Positions 30,792 to 42,495 of a stretch of 64,000 bases of DNA are shown here, piece by piece. The stretch's first letter is position 1. The number at the start of each line of letters is the position of its first letter. A program made the translations under genes and the position numbers. Below the pieces are notes generated by a model. The model saw only the letters and a list, made by a program, of their open reading frames with translations, was not told the origin of the DNA and ran no database searches. This DNA comes from Chenopodium formosanum (Eukaryota > Streptophyta > Magnoliopsida > Caryophyllales > Amaranthaceae): NCBI GenBank assembly GCA_024500155.1, contig CM044871.1, forward strand, positions 35,504,228 to 35,568,227, in the 5' to 3' direction.

Positions 30792-33700
30792 GCTTTTTGA
30801 ATCAAATGAAAATCAAACACATTCAAACAAAGCTTTTTGAATCAAATGATAGTCAAACACTTTCAAACAAAACTTTTTTAATCGAATGAAAGTCATATGG
30901 GTTTAAAGAACCTATTTGAATCAAATTAATACCGAACACATTCAAACAAAGCTTTTAAAATCAAATTAAAGTCAAACACATTAAAAAAAATCTTTTTAAA
31001 TCAAACTAAAGTCTAACACATTCAAACATTGCTTTTTGAATCAAATAAAGTCAAATGCATTCAACATTATCCATTTAATGAAATGAAAGTCAATCAAATT
31101 CAAATAAATCTTTTTGAAACTAATAAAAGTCAAACACATTAAAACAAATCTTTCTGAAATGAATGAATGTCAAACAAATTAAAACAAAGGTTTTGAATCG
31201 AATGAAAGTCATATGCATCAAACAAGCTAATTGAATCAAATGAAAAAAAAAAACAAATTAGAACAATGCCTCTAGACTCAAATGATTATCAAACACATTC
31301 AAACAAAGTTTTTTGAATCAAATGACGGTCAAACACATTCAAACAAAGGTTTTTTAATCGAATGAAATTCATATGCATTTAAAGAACCTATTTGAATCAA
31401 ATGAATACCGAACACATTGAAACAAAGGTTTTTGAATCAAATGAAAGTCAACCACAGTAAAACAAATCTTTTTGAATCAAATGAAAGTCAAACACATTCA
31501 AAAAATGATTTTTGAATCAAATAAAGTCAAATGCATTCAACATATTTTATTGAATGAAATTTAAGTCAAACACATTCAAATAAAGCTTTTTGAATCTAAT
31601 AAAATTCAAACACATTCAAACAAAGCTTTTTGTATCGAATGAAAGTCATATACATTCAAAAAAGGGAGTTGGATCAATGAAAGCTAAACACTTTAAAACA
31701 AATATTTTGGAATCAATTGAAAGTCCAACACAATCAAACAAAGCTTTTTGAATCAAATGAAAGTCAAACACATTCAAACAAAGTTTTTTTAATCAAAGGA
31801 AAGTCAAACACATTCAAACAAAGATTTTTTAAATAAATTATATTCAAACACATTAAAACAAATGTTTTTGAATTTAATGACAGTCAAACAAATTCAAACA
31901 AAGGTTTTTGAATCTAATGAAAATCATATGCATTCAAAGAAGCTAATAAAATCAAATGAAAAAAAAAAAAACAAATTAAAACAAAGCCTTTAGACTCAAA
32001 AGATTATCAAACACATTCAAACAATGTTGTTTGAATCAAATGATAGTCAAACACATTCAAACAAAGCTTTTTAATTGGAATGAAAGTCAAACACATTCCA
32101 ATAAAGCTTTTTGAATCGAATGAAAGTCATCTACATTCAAAGAAGCTAATTGAATCAAATGAAAAAAAAAAACACATTAAAACAAAGCTTTTTGAATCAA
32201 AAGAAAATCAAACACATTCAAATAAAGCTTTTTAAATCAAATGATAGTCAAACACATTCAAACAAAGCTTTTTAATCGAATGAAATTCATATGCATTTAA
32301 AGATCCTATTTGAATCAAATGCATACCGAACACATTCAAACAAAGCTTTTCGAATCAAATGAAAGTCAAATACACTAAAACAAATCTTTTTGAATCGAAT
32401 GAAAGTCAATAGCAATCAAAGAAGCTAATTGAATCAAATGAAAAAAAAAACAAATTAAAACAAAGCCATTAGACTCAAATTATTATCAAACACATTCAAA
32501 CAAAGCTTTTTGAATCAAATGATAAACAAGCACTTTCAATTAAAGCTTTTTTGATCAAATGAAAGTCATATGGATTTAAAAAACCTATTTGAATTAAATT
32601 TATACCGAACACATTGAAACAAAGCTTTAAGAGTCAAATGAAAGTCAAACACATTAAAAAAAATCTTTTTATATAAAATGAAAGTCAAACACATTCAAAC
32701 ACTGCTTTTTGAATCAAATAAAGTCAAATGCATTCAACATGTTCCATTGAATGATATGAAAGTCAATCACATTCAAATAAATCTTTTTAAAACTAATGAA
32801 TGCAAACACATTAAAACAAATCTTTTTGAATTGAATGAATGTCAAACAAATTCAAACAAAGGTTTTGAATCGAATTAAAGTCATATGTAATCAAACAAGC
32901 TAATTGAATCAAATGAAAAAAAAAAAACAAATTAAAACAATGCCTCTAGACTCAAATAATTATCAAACACATTGAAAGAATGCTTTTTAAATCAAATGAT
33001 AGTCAAACACATTCAAACAAAGCTTTTTTAATCGAATGAAATTCATATGCATTTAATGAACCTATTTGAATCAAATAAATACCGAACACATTGAAACAAA
33101 GGTTTTTAAATCAAATGAAAGTCAAACACAGTAAAATAAATCTTTTTGAATCAAATGAAAGTCAAACACATTCAAACGTTGCTTTTTGAATCAAATAAAG
33201 TCAAATGCATTCAACATATTTTATTGATTGAAATTGAAGTCAAACACATTCAAATAAAGCTTTTTGAATCTTATAAAAGTCAAATACATTCAAACAAAGC
33301 TTTTTGTATCGAATGAAAGTCATGTACATTTTAAAAAGGGAATTAAATCAATGAAAGCTAAACACTTTAAAACAAATATTTTAGAATCAATTAAAAGTCC
33401 AACACAATCTAACAAAGCTTTTTGAATCAAATGAAAGTCAAACACATTCAAATAAAGTTTTTTTAATCAAAGGAAAGTCAAACACAATCAAACAAAGATT
33501 TTTTAAATAAATTATATTCAAACACATTCAAACAAATCTTTTTTAAATTTAATGACAGCCAAACAAATTCAAACAAAGCTTTTTGAATCTAATGAAAATC
33601 ATATGCATTCAAAGAAGCTAATAAAATCAAATGAAAAAAAAAATAAAACAAAGCCTTTAGACTTAAAAGATTATCAAACACATTCGAACAATGATGTTTA

Positions 33701-35907
33701 AATCAAATGATAGTCAAACACATTCAAACAAAGCTTTTTGAATCGAATGAAAGTCAAACACATACCAATAAAGCTTTTTGAATCGAATGAAAGTCATCTA
33801 CATTCAAAGAAGCTAATTGAATCAAATGAAAAAAAAACACATTAAAACAAAGCTTTTTGAATCAAAAGAAAATCAAACACATTCAAATAAAGCTTTTTAA
33901 ATCAAATGATAGTCAAACACATTCAAACAAAACTTTTTAATTAAATGAAATTCATATGCATTTAAAGATCCTATTTAAATCAAATGCATACCGAAAACAT
34001 TCAAACAAAGCTTTTCGAATCAAATGAAAATCAAACACACTAAAACAAATCTTTTTGAATCGAATGAAAGTCAAACAAATTAAAACAAAGGTTTTAAATC
34101 GAATGAAAGTCATATGCAATCAAAGAAGCTAATTGAATCAAATGAAAAAAAACAAATTAAAACAAAGCCTTTAGACTCAAATTATTATCAAACACATTCA
34201 AACAAAGCTTTATGAATCATATGATAGTCAAATACTTTCAATTAAAGCTTTTTTAATCAAATGAAAGTCATATGTATTTAAAGAACCTATTTAAATCAAA
34301 TTAATACCGAACACATTGAAACAAAGCTTTAAGACTCAAATGAAAGTCAAACACATTAAAAAAAATCTTTTAACATAAAATGAAAGTCAAACACATTCAA
34401 ACACTGCTTTTTGAATCAAATAAAGTCAAATGCATTCAATATGTTCCATTGAATGAAATTAAAGTCAATCACATTCAAATAAATCTTTTTTAAACTAATG
34501 AATGCAAACACATTAAAACAAATCTTTTTGAATTGAATGAATGTCTAAAAAATTCAAACAAAGGTTTTGAATCGAATTAAAGTCATATGTAATCAAACAA
34601 GCTAATTGAATCAAATGAAAAAAAAAAAAAACAAATTAAAACAATGCCTCTAGACTCAAATAATTATCAAACACATTGAAACAATGCTTTTTGAATCAAA
34701 TGATAGTCAAACACATTCAAACAAAACTTTTTAATCGAATGAAATTCATATGCATTTAAAGATCCTATTTGAATCAAATGCATACCGAACACATTCAAAC
34801 AAAGCTTTTCGAATCAAATGAAAGTCAAACACAGTAAAACAAATCTTTTTGAATCAAATAAAAGTCAAACACATTCAAACATTGCTTTTTGAATCAAATA
34901 AAGTCAAATGCATTCAACATATTTTATTGAATGAAATTGAAGTCAAACACATTCAAATAAAGCTTTTTGAATCTGATAAAAGTCAAACACATTCAAACAA
35001 AGCTTTTTGTATCGAATGAAAGTCTTATACATTTTAAAAAGGGAATTGAATCAATGAAAGCTAAACACTTTAAAACAAATATTTTAGAATCAATTGAAAG
35101 TCCAACACAATCAAATAAAGCTTTTTGAATCAAATGAAAGTCAAACACATTCAAATAAAGTTTTTTTAATCAAAGGAAAGTCAAACACAATCAAACAAAG
35201 ATTTTTTAAATAAATTATATTCAAACAAATCTTTTTTGAATTTAATGACAGTCAAACAAATTCAAACAAAGCTTTTTGAATCTAATGAAAATCATATGCA
35301 TTCAAAGAAGCTAATAAAATCAAATGAAAAAAAAAATAAAACAAAGCCTTTAGACTTAAAAGATTATCAAACACATTCAAACAATGTTGTTTGAATCAAA
35401 TGATAGTCAAACACATTCAAACAAAGCTTTTTGAATCGAATGAAAGTCAAACACATACCAATAAAGCTTTTTGAATCGAATGAAAGTCATCTACATTCAA
35501 AGAAGCTAATTGAATCAAATGAAAAAAAAAACACACATTAAAACAAAGCTTTTTGAATCAAAAGAAAATCAAACACATTCAAATAAAGCTTTTTAAATCA
35601 AATGATAGTCAAACACATTCAAACAAAGCTTTTTAATCGAATGAAATTCATATGCATTTAAAGATCCTTTTTGAATCAAATGCATACCGAACACATTCAA
35701 ACAAAGCTTTTCGAATCAAATGAAAGTTAAACACATTAAAACAAATCTTTTTGAATCGAATGAAAGTCAAACAAATTAAAACAAGGCCTTTAGACTCAAA
35801 TTATTATCAAACACATTCAAACAAAGCTTTATGAATCATATGATATTCAAACACTTTCAATTAAAGCTTTTTTAATCAAATGAAAGTCATACGTATTTAA
35901 AGAACCT
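30792..35907. repeat. 41-bp satellite array, segment 3 (1.7-kb higher-order repeat)
   Basis: The block AATCAAATAAAGTCAAATGC recurs at 31031, 32704 and 34406, and a second one with ACATATTTTATTG at 31507, 33181 and 34884. The two series give the same intervals (1673/1674 and 1702/1703). The last 5 bases (AACCT) are the target duplication of the next element. Confidence 0.96.
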
Positions 35908-38365
35908 TGATAAGTGACTTTTATGTCACTTTTAGGGTGTTTATTGAGTCGTATTTCAGCTTATTTTCCAATAATTTCACCCTTTTTATCCTTTATTTCT
36001 ATTATTTTATTATTCTCGTTTATTTTGTGTATTTTTGCCCTTTTTATTAGTTTTTAGTTTATTTTTGTAATTTTAGTTAATAATTTCCCGCTTCTCTCAT
36101 TTTATTTATTTTATTTTAGTTTCTAGTTTCTAGTTTGTTATATTTTATTTTATTTTATTTCATTTTATTTTATTATTTCTTTAGTTTTAGCGTTTTGTTT
36201 TATTTTATTTTACTTTATTTATCTTATTTTATTTTACTTTATTTATCTTATTTTTTTTTAATTTTTTTTTATCTTCCGATTTCCCCTCGTGTTGTTTTTG
36301 GTTGTAGGTGTTTTCGGGTCCGTGGTCGATCGGGTTTCAAGGTCATGTTCGAGTTCAAAGTCCAAGGTTCGAGGCACAAAAGCTTCCAAGCAACACCCCT
36401 GCTGCCCTCCCTTGCCAAATTGCAAAGCTGCTCAATTGCCCACCTCTTAACTTACACCACCCCATTTCCCTATCCTTCACCACACCTTCCGTCACCATCT
36501 CCCCTGCTCCAACTCTCCTTCTCCCCTGCTCCTAGCACCTCCAATCACACCAATTTCCACCCACCCAACTAACAATTCACGCATTCCACAGCAACATCAC
36601 CAGCCCAGCCAACTCCCAATTCGAGTCACAACCACCGAAATCACCATCATTCTCCTCCACACACGCACCAACAACACAAGCACCATATCCCCTACTCCCT
36701 GCTACACACTCCTCCGCCACAATTGGCATAAACAGCAACAATAACAGCAGCGGAATCCACCGCCCTGAACCACCATCAACAACCACCCAACAGCCGCCAA
36801 AACCGCCAGCTGCCATCAAACACCAACCTCCACCACTCCCCTGCTCTTCACGCAAGCAACCCCACAACAACACCAACAACGCAACCAACATCAACAGCAG
36901 CAACCTCGAACCTCCAAATTCGCCCAACCCAGACCACCGCGGCCGCGCACAACCCTTTCAGAAAGCGCACGAAATCAAGCCCAAAATCGAGTTGAGGCAG
37001 AAGCTTTGCGCGACTTGCTGTGCGACCTCTGTGCGGGCGCGCAATTATGGGTCAATCACGAGATTTTCACGTGATTTTAATGAAAATCGGATGGCCATGC
37101 ATTGATGCTAGATGACGATGATGCTTGCGATGGTGGTGATAATGGTTACGTGATGATTGATAATGGAGTTTGGTGGCGTGAAGCAGGGGATTACATCCCA
37201 AGCATGAAGTAGCCAAAAACGAAAGGGATTAGAAGAAATCGGGTCTGAGGGAATTTGGGGGATTTTGGGTTTTATTTTCTTTTAATTTTATTTTTATTTC
37301 CTTTTCTTTTTCCTTTCCTTTTTCTTTTGTTTATTTTTTTTATTTTCTATTTTACTTCTCTTTTCTTTTATTTTTTTAGCTTGTATATAAATCCCCCTTT
37401 GGGGCTATTTTCTAAACAACTATCAACAATTTTAATTCTACCCTAGATTAGATTAGAGTAGTTTTTAGTTCTTTTATTTTCTCTCTCTTAGGGTTAGATT
37501 AGGAGTTTCTCTCTCTAGTTTAGGAGTAGTTTAGAGAGAGAGAAAGCTTGGATTTTTCATGGAGTTTTAAGGATTTTGAAGAAGCAAATTTGTGGATTTT
37601 TCCTCTCATAAATTCAATGAGTCTTCCTAACTTTCTCTCACCTTTATTGCTTTCATTTATTATTGTTTTTACTTATTTATTTGTTGTTTTGAGTAGATTA
37701 ATTAGTTTAGTTATTTGATTCTTGCTTTTATTATTATTTTACCTTGTTTTCCATATTTTTGTTCATTATGTTAGCTTAGATTTTGTTCTAGGGAAATGGA
37801 TGAAGGTCATGTTAATAAATTGAATGATTGATTGTGATTAGTATGAAATTGTTTCTTGATTATTGTGTATGGATGATGCTTTTATGTATTAGAATCTTTC
37901 TATCTAATTGATTCTATGCTTTTAATTGTGCTTTCAATCGATTGTGCGAGAGTGAGTTGGTTGAGAGCCCTAAATTCTTCCATACCTTTGCTAGGCTAGT
38001 TGCACGAGAGTGAATTAGTTTAGTAGGATAATTAACATGCTTAATTGCGCGAGAGTGAGTTAATTGTGTTAATTGTTCCTAATCAATGTTATTTTCATCT
38101 AATTGTATGATGTTATTGAATGTATTGATGTAATTGGATTCCACTTTCCCTAGTTTTAGTTATTTGTTCTTAGTTGTGTTTAGTTGAACCTCTCTCTATC
38201 TCACAAGCTTTCCTAGTAGTCTAATTAGCATAAATTTATACACTTAGTCCTTTTGGGTTCGACCCTGTACTTACCCCTATACTCGTATTAGGGTAGTTTA
38301 GGTTTTATAAATTTCTAATTTGATTAGGGTTAGTAGACCAACGACACTACCTAATCCCTCGTTCA
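35908..38365 (+). repeat. Family B 5' LTR
   Basis: 2458 bp, TGATAAGTGACTTTTATGTC to CTCGTTCA. It contains a TTTTA-type microsatellite (about 36130-36250), a CCACCA-rich segment, a TATA box (37385) and a leader with GAGAGAGAAAGC. The frames inside (36135-36927) translate low-complexity sequence and are not genes. Confidence 0.93.
37385..37393 (+). promoter_or_regulatory. TATA box, family B 5' LTR
   Basis: TATATAAAT followed by CCCCCTTTGGGG; the same in the 3' LTR at 43976-43984. Confidence 0.6.
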
Positions 38366-38370
38366 AATTT

Positions 38371-38388
38371 TGGCGCCGTTGCCGGGGA
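38371..38388 (+). other. Primer binding site (tRNA-Asp type)
   Basis: TGGCGCCGTTGCCGGGGA, five bases after the LTR end. It is complementary to the 3' end expected for plant tRNA-Asp, as in Athila elements. The same site follows the LTR at 61235. Confidence 0.85.
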
Positions 38389-38478
38389 CTAAGGTGTTCA
38401 TTAGTTTGTGTTGATTAGATTAGCTAGGTTCTTGTATATTTTTTATTTTGTTTGCTTTTCTTTGTTATTTGTATAAAA

Positions 38479-39930
38479 ATGGCGTGCTTATCTTTTCCTC
38501 AATTTGAGGGTGAACCCTTCTATGCTTACTTTGAAAGACTAGATGGTTTTCTTAGTTACCATGGGTGTTCTCTTAGTAATGCTTGTGGTATAGCATATTG
38601 GGGCATGAATGAGTATACTAGGGGAATGGTTGAGGACATGAATAATGGTAGATTTTGTCATTTGTCTATGCATGATGCGTGGGATTTCTTCACATGGCTT
38701 GCTAAGGATTCTTTAGATAGAGAATCTCATGTTTTTTGTTTTGATTCCCAATGCCAAGATTCTTTTAATTTCTGCATGAATACTCTTGATACTTCTTATG
38801 TGTCTTGTGATGATCCAAGTATGCAAATTGACACCTTTCCCCCTTATGCTCATTTTGATAAGGTTTGTGCTAATTTTGATGATGTGCAATTTGACTTTGA
38901 TCATGAACCTCAACCCAATAACATTGATGCCCAAATTCTTTCTCAAATGCAATATCTCACCCAACAACTCCAAGAGCTTCAAGAGGAACAAAAATTGAGA
39001 GAAGTGAGGCTTGCCCAAGTGATGAGTGCTTTGGTTGATGTAAATGGATGTGAGGCACCTCACTTGGAGTGTGAGAGTGTTTTTGAGAATGATGTGGGCC
39101 AAGGGTGTGAAGGTGAGGGGAGATTTTCTTGTGATGAGAGGATTTTGATCCTTTTCATTCCCCATTTGAGCTTGATTGCCATCCTTCCCCTTATTCACCC
39201 CCTTTGAGAGCTTCCCTTGGTGAGGATGTGAGTGAGCCATCTTCATATTTTAATGAGGGAGATCATGAGGATGATGATGATGAGTTTGAGCAATCAAGAG
39301 AGATTGAGAGTCCCTTGAGTGATGGTGGAAGAGTTGTGAATGAAGAAAATATCGATTTTGACGTTTCCAGCCCCCATCCCCATCTTGATGAGTCTACCTT
39401 GCATGTTGGTGACCCTTCTATCCATGAGTCTTTGGACTCATTTGATGTTATAGCTAGTATGTTCATTGAAGGTGTAACTAATCTTTATAGCCTCTTGAGA
39501 GAGTTCATTGGCAATGCTTCATGGGAAAGGGATGAGTTTGAGAGAAACCTTTATCCTTTCATGCATGGTTTAGAGACTCTAGGCTTTGAGGATCTTGAGG
39601 GAGTTGTTGTTCATCGTTGTGATAGAGAGGAGGATGAGGTTGTTTCTATTGGAGAGTTTTTTTTTTGAGGGAGATGTGAGTCATGAGTGTTCTTTTGAGG
39701 ATTCTATGATTGATTTTCATGCCCTCATTGGTGATGTGAGGCTTTGTGAGACCATTGTTTCTCCTCCCCTTCCTCATGTCCCTTTCTCAAGGAAATTTGA
39801 CCACATCTCCTACTATCCCATGTTCCTCCCTTCTTTTGTCAAAGAGCCTATTAAGGACCCTCTCTTGTTTGATGAGACTTTTCCTTTTCATCCTCCCATT
39901 ATTGAGGAAATGGGTGATTGTGCCACCTAA
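38479..39930 (+). pseudogene. Gag-like ORF of family B, two frameshifts
   Basis: The only coding trace of the element. The better start is ATG 38479 (MACLSFPQFEGEPFYAYFER); an upstream in-frame ATG lies at 38452. The N-terminal part resembles the retrotransposon gag domain of Athila elements (FERLDGFLSYHG, WGMNEYTRGMV, MHDAWDFFTWLAKDS). A glutamine-rich coiled-coil-like stretch follows (LSQMQYLTQQLQELQEEQK), then a long acidic tail. The frame shifts near 39140 and again at a T-run (39657-39666), and ends at 39930. No zinc knuckle is seen. Intact it would be about 480 residues; it may be a shortened structural protein. Confidence 0.7.
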
Positions 39931-42480
39931 AAAGATTTTGAGGAGGTTTTGCCTTTTTATTCTTTTCCTTTTTTTTCTTCTTCTTTCTATTCTTATTTTC
40001 TTGATTTTTCTTTTGATTTTTCTTCTTTCTTTTGGCATCTTCCTCCTCATTTACGTGCAATAATCTTGTTGCACGTCCTCCTCCCTTCATTTGCCTACTT
40101 GTTATCATATGAATTGTGTAGTAGTGCATTTGATAAGCTCTTGCGTTCGTTGCATTATTATTTATTAGAGCGGTCTCGCTTGGACGTTAAACAAGCCTTT
40201 CTCGGGAAGTAACCCGAGGTTTTTATTGCTTTCATTTTCTTTTCTTTTTAGATTAGATTTTCTCTCATGGAAATGTTTGTGTGTCCTTTCTAGGTACATA
40301 ACTTGATATACACTTATGCATTGGTTTGGATCAAGAATCAACGAAGTTTAATACCTATTTTTGCTAGCATATGGAATTCGAGATTCAATTCCAAAGGAAA
40401 TCGGCTTTGAAAGGTTAAATTGGTTCATTTGCGGGTTTACACCCACCAATATCCGGTAATATCTTTCTTAGCTCTTTCTCTAATGGTTGGTGACTCGTTG
40501 GACATGTGTTGGTTTGTTGGGTTGATTTCTTTCTTTTCCCCTCCCATGGATTATTTGGTTTATGTTTGAGTATATTGTCTCATTCAAGCTTGGGGGAGGG
40601 TATTCTATCATGCTTGGGTAGAATGTTGGTTCATTTATGCCATGCACTTGAGTATATGCATTTCCATGCGTTTTCTTTTGTTTTGAAAATTCCAAAAAGA
40701 TTTTTTTTTACTTTCAAGGTAATTTTGGCAAATTGTGTTTTGTTTGTTCTTATATTGGACATTTTGTTTTGGGACTTGAATCCTTGAATGTTTTTCTTCC
40801 TAAGTGGTAAATGTATGCACGGTTTGAGAGTGTCATTGGTTGACTCTAGGATACTATATGCTAAGGTAGCCGGTTTAAGAACTTTTAGGGGTCCATGAAG
40901 CCTTAGTTCACGAGAATGTGGTAAGATGAAGTTGCTCTCTATAGTGGATTTGAAACCCTTGGTTGGTATTTTTTTTAGTTATTATCCCTTGTGAGCTTCA
41001 TTTGTTCTAGCCTTCATCACCTTGTTGAGCGACTATTTAGGATCCTTGACTATGCATGTCTTAATCCTTGTTTTGACCTCTAGCTCCCAAGATCGTGACC
41101 GGGCCTCTCTAGGGGAGGAAAAGGGCACCTTTTCTCATTTTTCTTTATCTTCTTTTTATTTTGTTACAAATTTGATTTTCTATTTTGCATCAACCTACTT
41201 ATTAACCAATTTGAGCCTAATGTTTCCCACTCTTGTTTAAACCGCATTACAAACCCAATGGCCTATGTTTACCAACCCTTTTAGTTAGTGAAGCATAGGC
41301 ATGTGAGGTTTGAGTTTTGAGAGTGTTGATCATGAGAAAGAAAACTTTGTGAATTGGTTTAAGTACGGTATTGAAAGTTGAGCTTGAAAAGAAAATGCAA
41401 GAAAAGTTTGAGAAGAAAGATGCAATTCAAGAAAATCAAAGGAAGTTTCAAGAAAAAGCCGTCCATAATTAAAAAAAGGCGAGGACATCAAATAAGAGCT
41501 AAAAAATAAAAAAGAAACAAAAAACACAAATATATTTTAGTTTGGTTTCGTTTTCTACCCTAGTTTAAGCATTGAGGACAATGCTTCGTTCAAGCTTAGG
41601 GGGGGGGGGAGCGTTCCTTCTTTTTTTTGTATATATTGTGTGTTAGTGTTGAGTAAGCTTGGGGGAGATGACATTATTGGTATTTTTGTTTGATATTTTG
41701 CGATTTCTTGAGTTTGTTTTTGACAGTAGGCCACTCTTTTGCTTCACTTAGGAAATATCACCAAAATTTTTAAATTTTTACCCCGCCTTAACCCTTAGCC
41801 TTACGTTACAACCCAATAAAAGACCCTTAGACTTTAGTGGGGTTAAGTCGAAGAACGGTGGAGGGAGATAGACTTCAAACCTATGGAGAGAGTATGCATA
41901 GTTGAGATGTCGGTATTACCTTCTCAAAGTTTTTCATTTCTTTATCTTTTTCCGGTTCCTTTGAGGAATCATGAGAAGCTAGCTTAAGGGTTGATTTGAA
42001 GCTAGTGGAGAGAACGCGGCCCGATTAGTTGGGGCTAAGGTGGATTGAGTCCTCATTAGTTCTCTATGCTTAGCAATTCAATCAACCATTGACATCTTGG
42101 AACGTGCATACATTTGTCTACTTAGAAAGATTTGCATTCATTGGTGTTTTGTTCCTATCTCTTGTCCAAATATGAATTTGTGTTTTCTTTCTCGTTTTAT
42201 GTTTCTTTTTCTTTTCTTTTTATTGCCTTGCCTTGGTTTATATTTAGAGTTGTGGGTTAAACTCTTAGGACACCCTCACGAGAGCACACTCGTCCTCTAG
42301 GGCGATCTAGGGGTTTAAAGGGCTTGTCTTTAGTTGCTAAAATTGACCGTGATTCCTACGAAAGTAAGTTAGTGTACATTCTTGTCTGAGTTGTCTCCTT
42401 TAGTGTCTTAGTTTTGCTTGAATAGATCATTCTCCTTCTCCCGTGTTTCATGTTAATTTGCTCGAGGACGAGCAAAAGGT
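39931..42480 (+). other. Family B interior, non-coding
   Basis: About 2.5 kb without a gene. It holds T-rich sequence (39945-40060) and three PPT-like motifs AAGCTTGGGGGAG (40586, 41592 expanded to a run of ten G, 41655). The stretch at 41820-42080 is homologous to the interior of the family C fragment at 58480-58755. Confidence 0.75.
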
Positions 42481-42493
42481 AAGCTTGGGGGAG
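42481..42493 (+). other. Polypurine tract, family B
   Basis: AAGCTTGGGGGAG directly before the 3' LTR, preceded by CTCGAGGACGAGCAA. Confidence 0.8.
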
Positions 42494-42495
42494 TT

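Noticed and set aside
37007..37044. Possible phased GC-rich array in the family B LTR
   Set aside because: TGCG-type sites lie 14 and 11 bp apart, so there is no 20-bp register; I do not group it with the other arrays.
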